A stretch of 64,000 nt of DNA from Hanstruepera flava (GTDB lineage Bacteria > Bacteroidota > Bacteroidia > Flavobacteriales > Flavobacteriaceae): contig NZ_JALJCW010000001.1 of NCBI RefSeq assembly GCF_023634025.1, positions 1,277,501 through 1,341,500 of the forward strand, given 5' to 3'. The stretch's first letter is position 1. Each line of letters opens with the position of its first letter. A program made the translations under genes and the position numbers. Below are positions 1-8,782 of this stretch, in pieces. The notes beneath the pieces were generated by a model. It was not told the origin of the DNA. It did no database searches and was given only the letters and a program-made list of their open reading frames with translations.

Positions 1-1
1 T

Positions 2-640
2 TTAGATTGCATAACCAGTTTACAGCATGGTGCCGACTTATTGTGGATTGAAACGCCTACTCCAAATATTAAGCAAATAGCTCATATGGTCAATAGAATT
101 AGAGAAGTTGTACCAAATGCTAAATTGGTTTACAACAATTCCCCATCATTCAATTGGACCTTGAATTTTAGAAATCAAGTTTACGAAGAGATGATGGCTG
201 AAGGCGAAAACATGACCGCTTATGATTTGAACGATTTAATGAATCCTGAATATGATAACTCGGAGTTAAGTTTCCGTGCAGATCAAAAAATTCAATCCTT
301 CCAAAGTGATGCAGCAAAAGAAGCTGGCATTTTCCATCATTTAATCACGTTGCCTACCTATCACACCACGGCATTACACATGAATGATTTAACGGAAACT
401 TACTTTGGTGAGGAAGGTATGCTAGCCTACGTGAAAGACGTGCAAAGACAAGAAATCCGAAAAGGTGTGTCTTGTGTGAAACACCAGCGTATGGCAGGTT
501 CAGATTTGGGAGACGACCACAAAACATTTTTTGCTGGCGACAAAGCCCTAAAGGCTGGTGGCGAAAAAAATACCTCAAATCAATTTGGAGGCACTTCAAC
601 AAATAAAACAGTTATAGAAAAGTTGAGTGTGGTAGCTTAA
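2..640 (+). CDS. aceA: Isocitrate lyase, C-terminal part (5' end outside window)
   Basis: Isocitrate lyase cleaves isocitrate to glyoxylate and succinate, the first step of the glyoxylate shunt, in the cytosol. The frame is open from base 2, so the N-terminal half with the catalytic KKCGH loop lies upstream of the window. Visible family features are ADLLWIETPTPN, the substrate-binding NNSPSFNW motif and the conserved tail VKHQRMAGSDLGDDH followed by TSNQFGG. About 212 residues are present. The gene converges on pyk and the two share a hairpin between their ends. A malate synthase gene would be expected upstream but cannot be seen. Identification is secure; the true start is not visible. Confidence 0.95.
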   Translation, partial: LDCITSLQHGADLLWIETPTPNIKQIAHMVNRIREVVPNAKLVYNNSPSFNWTLNFRNQVYEEMMAEGENMTAYDLNDLMNPEYDNSELSFRADQKIQSFQSDAAKEAGIFHHLITLPTYHTTALHMNDLTETYFGEEGMLAYVKDVQRQEIRKGVSCVKHQRMAGSDLGDDHKTFFAGDKALKAGGEKNTSNQFGGTSTNKTVIEKLSVVA

Positions 641-662
641 CACAATAACTTAACCGCTTGTT

Positions 663-698
663 TAAACGCGTTAATTCATTGCCCAGTTAACGCGTTTA
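663..698. terminator. Bidirectional terminator between aceA and pyk
   Basis: A perfect 12-bp inverted repeat (TAAACGCGTTAA at 663-674 and TTAACGCGTTTA at 687-698) with a 12-nt loop sits between two convergent genes. The stem is GC-rich in the middle and flanked by T-rich sequence, so it can end transcription in either direction. Confidence 0.8.
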
Positions 699-716
699 TT
701 ATTTTTGTCTTTCTAT

Positions 717-2159
717 CTAAAAACTACAGGTTGTAATTTCGGTAACCCGTAACGTATTTACCATACCTTTGTCTTGAATTGGCATGGCAGCTAAACTTAC
801 CAACATGTCTCCTTCTTCTAAATAACCTTTTTTACAGGCAATAGCATTAACGTCTTCTATAGTTTCATCGGTGCTTACAAACTTATCGTAATAAAACGCT
901 TTAACGCCCCAAAGTAAATTAAGTTGGGTTAGTATTCTACGGTTAGAGGTAAACACCAAAATGTGGGCACTTGGTCGCCAAGCCGAAATCTGAAACGCTG
1001 TATAGCCACTATTAGTTAATGTAGAAATAGCTTTGGCATCAATTTCGTTTGCCATGTTGGCTGCATGGTAGCAAATAGATTTGGTGATGTATCGTTTGGT
1101 ACGAATATGCGGAGGTAATTGCGGTACTTTAATTAAGCTGGAGTCTTCTACGCTCTTTATAATATCAGACATTTGTTTAATAACCTGTACAGGGTAACTA
1201 CCAACAGACGTTTCTCCAGAAAGCATAACGGCATCTGCTCCATCCATAACCGAGTTGGCAACATCGTTAACTTCGGCTCGTGTTGGCGTTAAGCTGGAAA
1301 TCATGGTTTCCATCATTTGCGTAGCAATAATCACTGGGATTCTAGCTTGCTTGGCACGAAGCACCAATTTTTTTTGAATAAGCGGAACTTCTTCAGCAGG
1401 AATTTCAACACCCAAATCACCACGAGCTACCATTAATCCATCGCAATACGCTACAATCTTGTCAATATTTTCAACAGCTTCCGGTTTTTCAATTTTGGCT
1501 ATTATTGGTATTTTATGGTCGCTATGTTCACTTATTAGCTCTTCCAATTGCATAAGGTCTTCGGCATGTCGAACAAAGGATAGGGCTATCCAATCTACTT
1601 TCTGTTCAATGGCAAAAAGAGCATCTTCTATATCCTTCTCGGTTAGTGCTGGCTGCGAAATATTGGTATTTGGTAAATTCACGCCTTTTTTTGAGCGTAA
1701 TGGACCTCCTTGAATAACACGAGCTTTTACTTCGCTTTTTTTATCGGTTGACACTACTTCAAAAATTAGTTTGCCATCATCTAAAAGAATACGCTCGCCA
1801 GGTTTAGCATCTTGGGGAAAACTTTCATAGGTCATGTACACACGCTCTTTGGTACCTTCAAAACGTTTGCCTGTAGCAAAAACAATTTCGTCGCCTTCAT
1901 TAACAACAACTTCACCTCTCATAGTACCAACACGCAATTTAGGACCTTGTAAATCGGCAAGAATAGCTGCATTGTAATCGAACTCTTCGTTTAACTCACG
2001 TATCATATTTATGCGTTCTTTCACATCGTCGTAATTAGCATGGGAGAAATTAATTCGAAATACATTGGCACCTTCATCCAACATGCTTTTTAAAACAGAT
2101 TTAGAACTTGTTGCCGGTCCTAATGTGGCTACTATTTTTGTTTTCTTTCTTTTAGGCAT
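717..2159 (-). CDS. pyk: Pyruvate kinase
   Basis: Pyruvate kinase converts phosphoenolpyruvate and ADP to pyruvate and ATP, the last step of glycolysis. The 480-residue length is normal for the family. The N-terminus carries TKIVATLGPATSS and FRINFSH with the phosphate-binding Arg near residue 35. The signature IAKIEKPEAVENI contains the catalytic Lys222 and the metal ligand Glu224, followed by ARGDLGVEIP with Asp248. The start codon overlaps the stop codon of the upstream IPExxxVDY gene by one base (TAATG), so the two are translationally coupled. This pairing with an IPExxxVDY gene is, as I recall, common in flavobacteria. Confidence 0.97.
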   Translation of the reverse strand: MPKRKKTKIVATLGPATSSKSVLKSMLDEGANVFRINFSHANYDDVKERINMIRELNEEFDYNAAILADLQGPKLRVGTMRGEVVVNEGDEIVFATGKRFEGTKERVYMTYESFPQDAKPGERILLDDGKLIFEVVSTDKKSEVKARVIQGGPLRSKKGVNLPNTNISQPALTEKDIEDALFAIEQKVDWIALSFVRHAEDLMQLEELISEHSDHKIPIIAKIEKPEAVENIDKIVAYCDGLMVARGDLGVEIPAEEVPLIQKKLVLRAKQARIPVIIATQMMETMISSLTPTRAEVNDVANSVMDGADAVMLSGETSVGSYPVQVIKQMSDIIKSVEDSSLIKVPQLPPHIRTKRYITKSICYHAANMANEIDAKAISTLTNSGYTAFQISAWRPSAHILVFTSNRRILTQLNLLWGVKAFYYDKFVSTDETIEDVNAIACKKGYLEEGDMLVSLAAMPIQDKGMVNTLRVTEITTCSF

Positions 2160-2641
2160 TAATAAAATATTAAGTTATTTTTTGACTTTAACGTATCTGG
2201 CTTAACCGAGTAAGCCGTAACTATTTGGGGAATGTTTTGAATCTTGTTTAAAATAAGTTTTAGTTTTCTATCATTTATCGTATCTGAACTTATTTTTAAA
2301 AAATAATTTACTTTTTGATATTCAGGAATTAAATAATAATTCTTTACTGAACCCGATTCTGTAAAAAGTGTTCCAGATCCTTGATTTAAATCTATACGAA
2401 CCTTACAATTGTTTGATACCAAATTCCAGGTTGTAAGCTTTTTGGTATCGCACCATTCATAAATAGGATATTGAGCCTTATATATAAAATCTAAATCTTT
2501 AGATTTTCGCGCTAACTTTAAATTACAATATTGGTTTAATAAATAAGCCAATCTGTAATTTTCTATAGCACAATGAATTCCTATTAAAGTAAATTCCTGT
2601 TCGTCAATAAAATTGTCTAGAACTAACTTTTGAGTTGCCAT
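2159..2641 (-). CDS. IPExxxVDY family protein
   Basis: This 160-residue protein belongs to a small Bacteroidota family named after its central motif; here the motif reads IPEYQKVNYF, with Asn in place of the usual Asp, at about residues 106-115. The biochemical function is unknown. The protein is predicted to be cytoplasmic, with no signal peptide or membrane segment. It is directly upstream of pyk with a one-base stop/start overlap, which implies co-transcription and perhaps a role linked to pyruvate kinase or central metabolism, but that is inference. A TATATTTA box at 2662-2669 on the minus strand could be the promoter of the pair. Confidence 0.85.
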   Translation of the reverse strand: MATQKLVLDNFIDEQEFTLIGIHCAIENYRLAYLLNQYCNLKLARKSKDLDFIYKAQYPIYEWCDTKKLTTWNLVSNNCKVRIDLNQGSGTLFTESGSVKNYYLIPEYQKVNYFLKISSDTINDRKLKLILNKIQNIPQIVTAYSVKPDTLKSKNNLIFY

Positions 2642-2661
2642 TATGGGTTACTAATTAATTG

Positions 2662-2669
2662 TAAATATA
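2662..2669 (-). promoter_or_regulatory. Candidate -7 box upstream of the IPExxxVDY-pyk operon
   Basis: On the minus strand the sequence reads TATATTTA, one base away from the Bacteroidota -7 consensus TAnnTTTG, about 20 bases upstream of the start codon. No convincing -33 element was seen, so this is a weak call. Confidence 0.35.
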
Positions 2670-2691
2670 GTGCATAAAACCTATAAATAAA

Positions 2692-2712
2692 TTAACTTTT
2701 GTTTAAAGTTAA
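2692..2712 (-). terminator. AT-rich hairpin downstream of rnc
   Basis: An 8-bp inverted repeat (TTAACTTT at 2692-2699 and AAAGTTAA at 2705-2712) with a 5-nt loop lies about 60 bases beyond the rnc stop codon. The stem contains only two GC pairs, so it is a weak terminator candidate separating the acpP-fabF-rnc cluster from the IPExxxVDY-pyk pair. Confidence 0.35.
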
Positions 2713-2771
2713 CCCTTAAATATTACGAAAACGTTATAGTTGAGAGCGGTTTTACAGATGGATCAAAAAAA

Positions 2772-3512
2772 CTAAATTGCCCGTGAAATTTGATTTTGAA
2801 AAACAAAATAAGCACGCTTGGAAGCTTTCTCTTCGGCTTTCTTTTTGGAAGTGGCTCGCGCTTTCGATACTATTTTATCATTTATAGATAGTTTAACTGA
2901 AAAATGACGAATATCATCATTCCCAGTATCTTCATAAACATTATAATCAAAAGTGTTTTTCTCTTTTTGGCACCATTCAATTAATAAGCTTTTATAACTG
3001 ATAACCTTACCTTCCAGTTTTTCAATATCAACATACGGTATAATAACTTTTTTATAAATAAACTTCTCGCAGTACTTATACCCTCTGTCTAAAAAGATAG
3101 CTCCAATTAATGCTTCAAATAAATTACCGTAAATATTGTCGCCAAATTGACCTTTAGGGATTTTACTTTCAACCAAATCGACTAATTTAAGGTCTTTACC
3201 AAGTTCGTTTAAATGCTCGCGACTAACAATTTTTGAGCGCATTTTTGTAAGATAGCCTTCGTCTCCACTAGGAACTTCCATATACAAATGCGACGCAATA
3301 ACTGAACCCAACATCGCGTCTCCCAAAAACTCTAACCGTTCGTAATTAATAGGGTGGCCTTCATCATCCTTTATGTTCATGGAGCGATGTGTGAAGGCTG
3401 TTTTGTAGTAATTAATATTTTTAGGCTTAAACCCTAAAATATTTTGAACAGATACAAAAAAATTCCCGCCTTTTTTAGAACGGGAATTCAATATGTTACG
3501 AATGTTTTTCAT
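2772..3512 (-). CDS. rnc: Ribonuclease III
   Basis: RNase III cleaves double-stranded RNA and processes rRNA precursors. The nuclease domain carries the signature YERLEFLGDAMLG at residues 57-69, with catalytic Glu61 and Asp65, and the second acidic cluster in GNLFEALIGA. A double-stranded-RNA-binding domain occupies roughly residues 165-240, ending with KARATSKKKAEEKAS. At 246 residues the length is typical. The gene starts 7 bases after the fabF stop, in the acpP-fabF-rnc order widespread in bacteria, so it is almost certainly co-transcribed with fatty-acid genes. Confidence 0.97.
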   Translation of the reverse strand: MKNIRNILNSRSKKGGNFFVSVQNILGFKPKNINYYKTAFTHRSMNIKDDEGHPINYERLEFLGDAMLGSVIASHLYMEVPSGDEGYLTKMRSKIVSREHLNELGKDLKLVDLVESKIPKGQFGDNIYGNLFEALIGAIFLDRGYKYCEKFIYKKVIIPYVDIEKLEGKVISYKSLLIEWCQKEKNTFDYNVYEDTGNDDIRHFSVKLSINDKIVSKARATSKKKAEEKASKRAYFVFQNQISRAI

Positions 3513-3519
3513 TCGAGAA

Positions 3520-4770
3520 TTAATCTAATTTCTTGAACAGTACGCAAGCGTTGTGTCCTCCAAAACCAAATGTGTTGCTCATAGCAACTTTTACATCTCG
3601 TTTTTGTGCTTTGTTTAATGTTAAATTAAGTTCTGGATCAATATTTTCATCAACAACCTCATGGTTTATTGTAGGTGGCACCATACCATGTTCCATAGCT
3701 AAAATTGAAGCAATGGATTCAATAGCTCCTGCAGCACCTAGCAAGTGACCTGTCATTGATTTTGTTGAATTAATACTAATGTTTTTAGCATGATCTCCAA
3801 ACACTTCAGAAATGGCTTTTAACTCTGCAACATCGCCCAAAGGTGTTGATGTTCCGTGCGTATTAATATGATCCACTTCTTCTGGTTGAATACCAGCATT
3901 TTCTAAACAATTTTTCATTACAGCAATAACACCAATACCGTCTGGGTGAGGAGCCGTCATATGATACGCATCAGAAGATAAACCTCCTCCAATAACTTCA
4001 GCATATATTTTTGCACCTCTTGCTTTTGCGTGTTCGTAATCTTCTAGAATTATTGCTCCAGCACCTTCACCCAATACAAACCCATCTCTGGTAGCATCAA
4101 AAGGTCTTGAGGCTGTTTCTGGACTTTCATTTCTAGTCGATAAAGCGTGCATAGCATTAAAACCTCCCATTCCAGCAATAGTAACAGCAGCTTCGCTACC
4201 ACCAGTTACCACAACATCACAATGTCCTAAACGTATCGTGTTCAAAGCATCTATCATAGCATTTGCCGAAGAGGCACATGCTGAAACTGTTGTGTAATTT
4301 GGACCCATAAAACCATGCTTTATGGAAATATTACCAGGTGCTATATCCGCAATCATTTTTGGAATAAAGAATGGGTTGAATCTAGGTGTACCATCACCAT
4401 CGGCAAAATTTAAAACTTCCTGTTGGAACGTTTCCAATCCACCAATTCCGGCACCCCAAATAACGCCTACACGTAATTTATTTATTTTGTCAAGATCAAG
4501 TTTTGAGTCTGCAATAGCTTCGTCAGATGCTACCATAGCGTATTGTGTAAACCTATCCATTTTACGAGCCTCTTTTCTATCTAGAAAATCGGTTGCGTTA
4601 AAGTTCTTAAGCTCACAAGCAAATTTTGTTTTGAACTTTTCAGTATCAAAATACGTTATTGGCGCAGCACCACTTTTACCACTTATAAGCGCATCCCAAT
4701 ATTCATCTTTGGTATTGCCTATAGGTGTTAATGCTCCTAAACCAGTAACTACTACTCGCCTTAACTCCAT
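3520..4770 (-). CDS. fabF: 3-oxoacyl-ACP synthase II (KAS II)
   Basis: FabF condenses malonyl-ACP with acyl-ACP in fatty-acid elongation. The 416-residue protein shows the full thiolase-fold catalytic triad: Cys165 in TTVSACASSANAM, His305 in NTHGTSTPLGD and His342 in KSMTGHLLGAAGA. It begins MELRRVVVTGLGALTPIG, typical for the family. It lies 14 bases downstream of acpP, which encodes its carrier-protein partner, and just upstream of rnc, forming one transcription unit. Confidence 0.97.
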   Translation of the reverse strand: MELRRVVVTGLGALTPIGNTKDEYWDALISGKSGAAPITYFDTEKFKTKFACELKNFNATDFLDRKEARKMDRFTQYAMVASDEAIADSKLDLDKINKLRVGVIWGAGIGGLETFQQEVLNFADGDGTPRFNPFFIPKMIADIAPGNISIKHGFMGPNYTTVSACASSANAMIDALNTIRLGHCDVVVTGGSEAAVTIAGMGGFNAMHALSTRNESPETASRPFDATRDGFVLGEGAGAIILEDYEHAKARGAKIYAEVIGGGLSSDAYHMTAPHPDGIGVIAVMKNCLENAGIQPEEVDHINTHGTSTPLGDVAELKAISEVFGDHAKNISINSTKSMTGHLLGAAGAIESIASILAMEHGMVPPTINHEVVDENIDPELNLTLNKAQKRDVKVAMSNTFGFGGHNACVLFKKLD

Positions 4771-4784
4771 AAATTGTTTTTGAA

Positions 4785-5018
4785 TTATTTTGCGCCTTCT
4801 ATGTAAGAGATAGCTTGACCAACTGTTGCAATGTTTTCAGCTTGATCATCTGGGATTTGAATATCAAATTCCTTTTCGAATTCCATAATTAATTCTACAG
4901 TGTCTAATGAATCTGCTCCTAAATCGTTAGTGAAGCTTGCTTCAGTAACAACTTCGTTCTCATCAACACCTAATTTGTCTACGATAATCGCTTTTACTCT
5001 TGATGCAATGTCTGACAT
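4785..5018 (-). CDS. acpP: Acyl carrier protein
   Basis: This acidic 77-residue protein carries growing acyl chains on a 4'-phosphopantetheine arm. The attachment serine is Ser37 in [19 protein letters not shown], the hallmark DSL motif. It is the first gene of the acpP-fabF-rnc cluster. A good -7 box (TATTTTTG on the minus strand at 5050-5057) lies about 30 bases upstream of the start, giving a short leader. Confidence 0.98.
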   Translation of the reverse strand: MSDIASRVKAIIVDKLGVDENEVVTEASFTNDLGADSLDTVELIMEFEKEFDIQIPDDQAENIATVGQAISYIEGAK

Positions 5019-5049
5019 AATCTTTTAATTTTAAGTTTTAATTAGTGGG

Positions 5050-5057
5050 CAAAAATA
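5050..5057 (-). promoter_or_regulatory. Bacteroidota -7 box for acpP-fabF-rnc
   Basis: The minus strand reads TATTTTTG, a full match to TAnnTTTG, 32 bases upstream of the acpP ATG. The upstream sequence is T-rich where the -33 element would lie. Confidence 0.55.
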
Positions 5058-5203
5058 AAAAACTTTATTTTTAAAACACACCTTTAGTTTAAAAATGTGA
5101 TTGTAATTTACTAAAATTAGATTGAAGTATTTCAATTTTGCCTTCTAATTGTTAATATTTATTCTTTTTTTTGTTCGAACTAATGAACATTATTTTCTGT
5201 AAA

Positions 5204-5770
5204 ATGAAACGAGTTGTAATTTTTGCGTCCGGAAGCGGTACTAATGCTGAAAATTTAATTAAGTTTTTTCACAACAGCGATAATGTATCTGTTATTCAAG
5301 TGCTTACCAACAATCCTCGTGCCAAAGTTCTTGACAGGGCCAAAAACCTTAAGGTTAGTGCGCTGTCTTTCAACCGAGTAGCCTTTACAGAAACTGATGA
5401 TGTGTTGAATATTTTAAAAAATAACAATCCTGATTTAATTGTACTAGCTGGTTTTTTATGGAAATTTCCGGAGCGTATTTTAAATGAATTCCCTGATAAA
5501 GTCATTAATGTTCACCCTGCGTTATTACCCAAATATGGAGGCAAAGGCATGTACGGCATGCATGTGCATGAAGCCGTAGTTGCAAACAACGAAAGAGAAA
5601 CTGGAATTACCATTCATTATGTGAACGAAAACTATGATGAAGGTGCTATTATTTTTCAAGCAAAATGTGAAGTTTCTTCAAACGATTCGGCCGATGATGT
5701 AGCGGCAAAAATTCATAAACTGGAAATGGAGCATTTTCCTAAAGTAGTTGAAAAGTTATTAAATAAATAA
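5204..5770 (+). CDS. purN: Phosphoribosylglycinamide formyltransferase (GART)
   Basis: PurN transfers a formyl group from 10-formyltetrahydrofolate to GAR in purine biosynthesis. From the ATG at 5204 the protein is 188 residues and begins MKRVVIFASGSGTNAENL, the usual start for the family with its phosphate-binding loop. Catalytic residues are Asn102 and His104 (INVHPALLPK) and Asp145 (NENYDEGAI). Upstream in-frame TTG and ATG codons at 5171 and 5183 would add residues with no counterpart in the family, so I reject them. The gene is divergent from acpP. A palindromic repeat follows its stop codon. Confidence 0.95.
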   Translation: MKRVVIFASGSGTNAENLIKFFHNSDNVSVIQVLTNNPRAKVLDRAKNLKVSALSFNRVAFTETDDVLNILKNNNPDLIVLAGFLWKFPERILNEFPDKVINVHPALLPKYGGKGMYGMHVHEAVVANNERETGITIHYVNENYDEGAIIFQAKCEVSSNDSADDVAAKIHKLEMEHFPKVVEKLLNK

Positions 5771-5779
5771 AGCCTATGT

Positions 5780-5806
5780 TGTCATGCTGAGCTTGTCGAA
5801 GCATCT
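5780..5806. repeat. Dispersed palindromic repeat, copy A
   Basis: A 27-base element beginning TGTCATGCTGAGC and ending CGAAGCATCT. It matches the copy at 31940-31966 at 25 of 27 positions and has the same length and ends as the copy at 27065-27091. Elements of this type (TGTCAnnCTGAGC...) are scattered through many Bacteroidota genomes. Confidence 0.75.
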
Positions 5807-5832
5807 AATAAACAGTTAATGAATTAAAGAGA

Positions 5833-5850
5833 TTCCCACTTTCATGGGAA
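5833..5850. repeat. Short inverted repeat next to copy A, ahead of the RNase H gene
   Basis: TTCCCA (5833-5838) and TGGGAA (5845-5850) form a 6-bp hairpin with a 6-nt loop, similar in form to the dispersed TTCCTGC/GGCAGGAA elements. It sits 5 bases before the RNase H start codon and its 3' arm overlaps the probable ribosome-binding region, so folding could affect translation. Confidence 0.5.
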
Positions 5851-5854
5851 GAAT

Positions 5855-6496
5855 ATGAGTAAAAAGAAAAAGAAATACTATACCGTTTGGAAAGGGCACC
5901 ACACCGGTGTTTTTGAAAGTTGGGAAGATTGCAAAGCACAAATAAAAGACTTTGAAGGTGCCCAGTACAAATCATTCACTTCTTTTGAAGCCGCTAAAAA
6001 AGCCTATAAAGGCAATTACAAAGACTATATTGGAAAGACTAAAAAATTTGTTAGCGAACTATCTGACGAACAGCTAAAAAAAATTGGGCAACCCAATTAC
6101 AATTCCGTTTCGGTTGATGCAGCCTCTAGTGGCAATCCCGGAAAAATGGAATATCAAGGTGTTGATACCAAAACCAAAAAACGTTTGTTCCATCAAGGTC
6201 CTTTTGAAGAGGGCACCAATAATATTGGCGAGTTTTTAGCCATAGTACATGCATTAGCTTTTCTTAAAAAACAAAACAGCAATCGTATTATTTACACCGA
6301 CTCTAAAACAGCCATCAGTTGGATAAAAAAGAAAACAGCCAACACCAAATTAGAACGGACAGACAAAAACAAACCTCTTTTTGAACTGGTAGACCGAGCC
6401 GTCACTTGGTTAAAAACCAATAACTACACAACAACCATTGTAAAATGGGAGACCAAAGCTTGGGGAGAAATTCCAGCAGATTTTGGCAGAAAATAA
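5855..6496 (+). CDS. RNase H with N-terminal viroplasmin domain
   Basis: A two-domain ribonuclease H. Residues 7-51 match the caulimovirus viroplasmin (RNase H1 N-terminal) fold that binds RNA-DNA hybrids: YYTVWKGHHTGVFESW and AQYKSFTSFEAAKKAY. Residues 81-213 are the RNase H domain, with acidic catalytic residues Asp88 (SVDAAS), Glu126 (IGEFLAI), Asp149 (YTDSKTAISW) and Asp209 (PADFGRK). It probably removes RNA from hybrids during replication and repair. It converges on the LytTR regulator gene without a gap (stop codon ends at 6496). Confidence 0.92.
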   Translation: MSKKKKKYYTVWKGHHTGVFESWEDCKAQIKDFEGAQYKSFTSFEAAKKAYKGNYKDYIGKTKKFVSELSDEQLKKIGQPNYNSVSVDAASSGNPGKMEYQGVDTKTKKRLFHQGPFEEGTNNIGEFLAIVHALAFLKKQNSNRIIYTDSKTAISWIKKKTANTKLERTDKNKPLFELVDRAVTWLKTNNYTTTIVKWETKAWGEIPADFGRK

Positions 6497-7240
6497 TTAA
6501 GCTTCAATCCAATCCTTAAAAGCTTTAATTCGTTCTCTGCTTACAAATATTTCAAATTCATTAAAATTTTCCATTTCAATTTTAAATCTGTTGACTTTTA
6601 TACGATGACAGCTCTCTAGTTTCTGTTTATTTATAATACACTTTCTACTTACTTGAAAAAAATGATTTGGATTTAAAACATCATTCAAACTTAAAAGTGA
6701 ATAGTTTATAATATAATTACTTCCTTCTGCATGCAAATATGAAGCATTATCTAAACTGTAAAAACATGAAATATCTTTAACATCTACTATTCTAATTTTG
6801 TTTCCAACTTTTACTGTAAAATTATCTTTATAGTTGTTGTTTTGTTTATTTGTTATGTGCTCTTTTAAATCTGATATTTCATTATTGTTTATTAAAAATG
6901 TGTTCGTCTTTAAAATAGCTTTTTGAAGTTGTTCTTTATTAATTGGTTTAAGCAAATAGGATATGCTTTTGTATTCAAAAGCTTTCAAGCTGTAATTACT
7001 AAATGCGGTTGTAAAAATAATGGCGCTTTCAACTTTAACTTCATCAAAAATTTCAAAACATATGCCATCAGATAACTGAATATCTAAAAACAAAATTTCT
7101 GGGTGTTTGTGAGTTTGCAACCATTTTATTGCCGATTTTACTGATACTATTGATGCCAATACTTCACAATTTAAATCGGCAAGCATACGTTCAAGGCGTC
7201 TACTCGACACCAATTCGTCTTCAACAATTACAACCTGCAT
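6497..7240 (-). CDS. LytTR-family response regulator
   Basis: A 247-residue response regulator with an N-terminal receiver domain (acidic pair near Glu7-Asp8, phosphoacceptor Asp53 in ILFLDIQLSD, conserved Thr in IFTTAFSNY and Lys in YLLKPI) and a C-terminal LytTR DNA-binding domain from about residue 140 (VKVGNKIRIVDVKDISCFYS, FFQVSRKCIINKQ). It lies 5 bases downstream of a membrane sensor kinase with which it forms a pair. The target genes cannot be read from the sequence. Confidence 0.92.
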   Translation of the reverse strand: MQVVIVEDELVSSRRLERMLADLNCEVLASIVSVKSAIKWLQTHKHPEILFLDIQLSDGICFEIFDEVKVESAIIFTTAFSNYSLKAFEYKSISYLLKPINKEQLQKAILKTNTFLINNNEISDLKEHITNKQNNNYKDNFTVKVGNKIRIVDVKDISCFYSLDNASYLHAEGSNYIINYSLLSLNDVLNPNHFFQVSRKCIINKQKLESCHRIKVNRFKIEMENFNEFEIFVSRERIKAFKDWIEA

Positions 7241-7245
7241 ATTAA

Positions 7246-8646
7246 TTAAGCTTTAAGCAAAGGTAATTTTATACTGTAAGTTTCAGTATCAGAATCGACG
7301 AGAATTAATCGATCTGAAAAATACGAATATCTTTTTTTTAAGTTTTCTAAACCTGTTTTAGTATTTGTATTCTCATCTGGTTTTAAGTTAAGTGTATTGA
7401 TAATAACCAGATAATCATTTTCTAAATTCACTTGAACACTCATGGGTTTTTCAATTGATATTATATTGTGTTTTATTATATTTTCAAAAACCTGTTGCAA
7501 GGCAAATGGTAAAATATAATAGTTGTTAGTGTCATTTAAATTAAATGTGACGCTTAAGGCATTTTCATAACGTATCTGTAATAAATCCATATACTTTTTG
7601 CCAAACGATATTTCTTCATCTAAAAACGCTAAATCTTTGTTTTCTTGATCTAAAAAATAGCGATAAATAGCTGATAATTTTTCAGAAAAAGAAACAGCTC
7701 TTTCAGGATTTTCCTCAATTAAACCTGTTAAAACACTTATGTTATTAAACAAAAAATGCGGACTCAATTGCGCCTTTAATTGCTGATATTTTATGTTGAC
7801 CGAAACACTAGTTAGTTTTAAGGATTCTTTTTCAAGTTTATTAGCCAAAACAATAAAATAAGTATGAATTGCCAACATTATTAATAAAAAATAAGGTGCA
7901 ATTATAGATAAATTTACATTAAGCTTTTTAATAAAATTTTCAAAAGAAAAGTCAGAATACAATTCCGTAAAGACAAATGGAATTAACAAAACTCCTACAA
8001 CATATACCATAATAATTAAATACGTTTTTCTTCCTTTATTAAAAACAAACTGAAAAGCAAAAAAAGAAAACATGGTAATTAATAGGCCTTTAGTAAAAAG
8101 ATGAAAAGGGACTTTAAAATTTATCCATGATGAATTTCCAAACGAAAAAATGAGAATATTAAAAACAATAGATATTAAAAAGAAAATGAGGAATGTCTTG
8201 ATTATTGATGGCTTAATTGCTAAATGAGTTTTAACATGAGCTCTTTTAGTATTTAAAAGATAATATATCAGCATACTAAAAAGTGTTATTACCACAGATA
8301 ATATACTGTTGAATAAAGCAACTATATACAAAGACTTATGAGTGGGTTTAGCATCTGGAAGTAAACTAAAAAACACAATTACATAAACAAGAACAAATGA
8401 TATTAAAGCAGGCTTTAAAAACTGCTTCAAAGCCTTAAATTTATTTTTAAATAAATCCGGTTTAAAGAATATCACTGATAAAAAGCAAGGGATAAATAAT
8501 ATTGAAATGCTTATTGGAAATATCCTTTTAAAATCAAAAAAGGCGCTTTCAAAACTCGAATTTAAAATGGCAATTAAAAATCCAAAGCCATTAAGAGCTA
8601 CACTAACAATTAGAGCAAATAAAAATGCTTTTTTTAATTTTTTCAT
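7246..8646 (-). CDS. LytS-like membrane sensor histidine kinase
   Basis: A 466-residue sensor kinase. The first ~270 residues contain about eight hydrophobic segments. The kinase core begins at LKAQLSPHFLFNNIS, where His297 is the predicted phosphoacceptor of the LytS/YehU (His_kinase) family. A simplified ATPase region follows, with FENIIKHN as N-box and TKTGLENLKKRY as G-box. The signal sensed is unknown. It is co-oriented with, and almost abuts, its LytTR partner. No known sensor domain was recognised in the membrane part. Confidence 0.9.
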   Translation of the reverse strand: MKKLKKAFLFALIVSVALNGFGFLIAILNSSFESAFFDFKRIFPISISILFIPCFLSVIFFKPDLFKNKFKALKQFLKPALISFVLVYVIVFFSLLPDAKPTHKSLYIVALFNSILSVVITLFSMLIYYLLNTKRAHVKTHLAIKPSIIKTFLIFFLISIVFNILIFSFGNSSWINFKVPFHLFTKGLLITMFSFFAFQFVFNKGRKTYLIIMVYVVGVLLIPFVFTELYSDFSFENFIKKLNVNLSIIAPYFLLIMLAIHTYFIVLANKLEKESLKLTSVSVNIKYQQLKAQLSPHFLFNNISVLTGLIEENPERAVSFSEKLSAIYRYFLDQENKDLAFLDEEISFGKKYMDLLQIRYENALSVTFNLNDTNNYYILPFALQQVFENIIKHNIISIEKPMSVQVNLENDYLVIINTLNLKPDENTNTKTGLENLKKRYSYFSDRLILVDSDTETYSIKLPLLKA

Positions 8647-8752
8647 CTAGAGTTATTAAATTTATTTATACCAAACCTCATAATTTTACAACGTAATAAA
8701 AAATAAAAAGTAGTGAGTGGTTATTTTATAATAGTGAACTGTTAAAAAACCG

Positions 8753-8760
8753 TATATTTG
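8753..8760 (+). promoter_or_regulatory. Bacteroidota -7 box for the PfkB kinase gene
   Basis: TATATTTG matches TAnnTTTG exactly and ends 22 bases before the start codon at 8783. The -33 element is not clear. Confidence 0.55.
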
Positions 8761-8782
8761 CTGCAAATTTTGAAACTATTTT

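Noticed and set aside
4322-4783. Minus-opposite frame over fabF
   Set aside because: It is the antisense of a strongly conserved enzyme gene with no independent support.
5171-5203. Upstream TTG or ATG as purN start
   Set aside because: The extra residues are not part of the family fold; MKRVVIFASGSG is the expected N-terminus.
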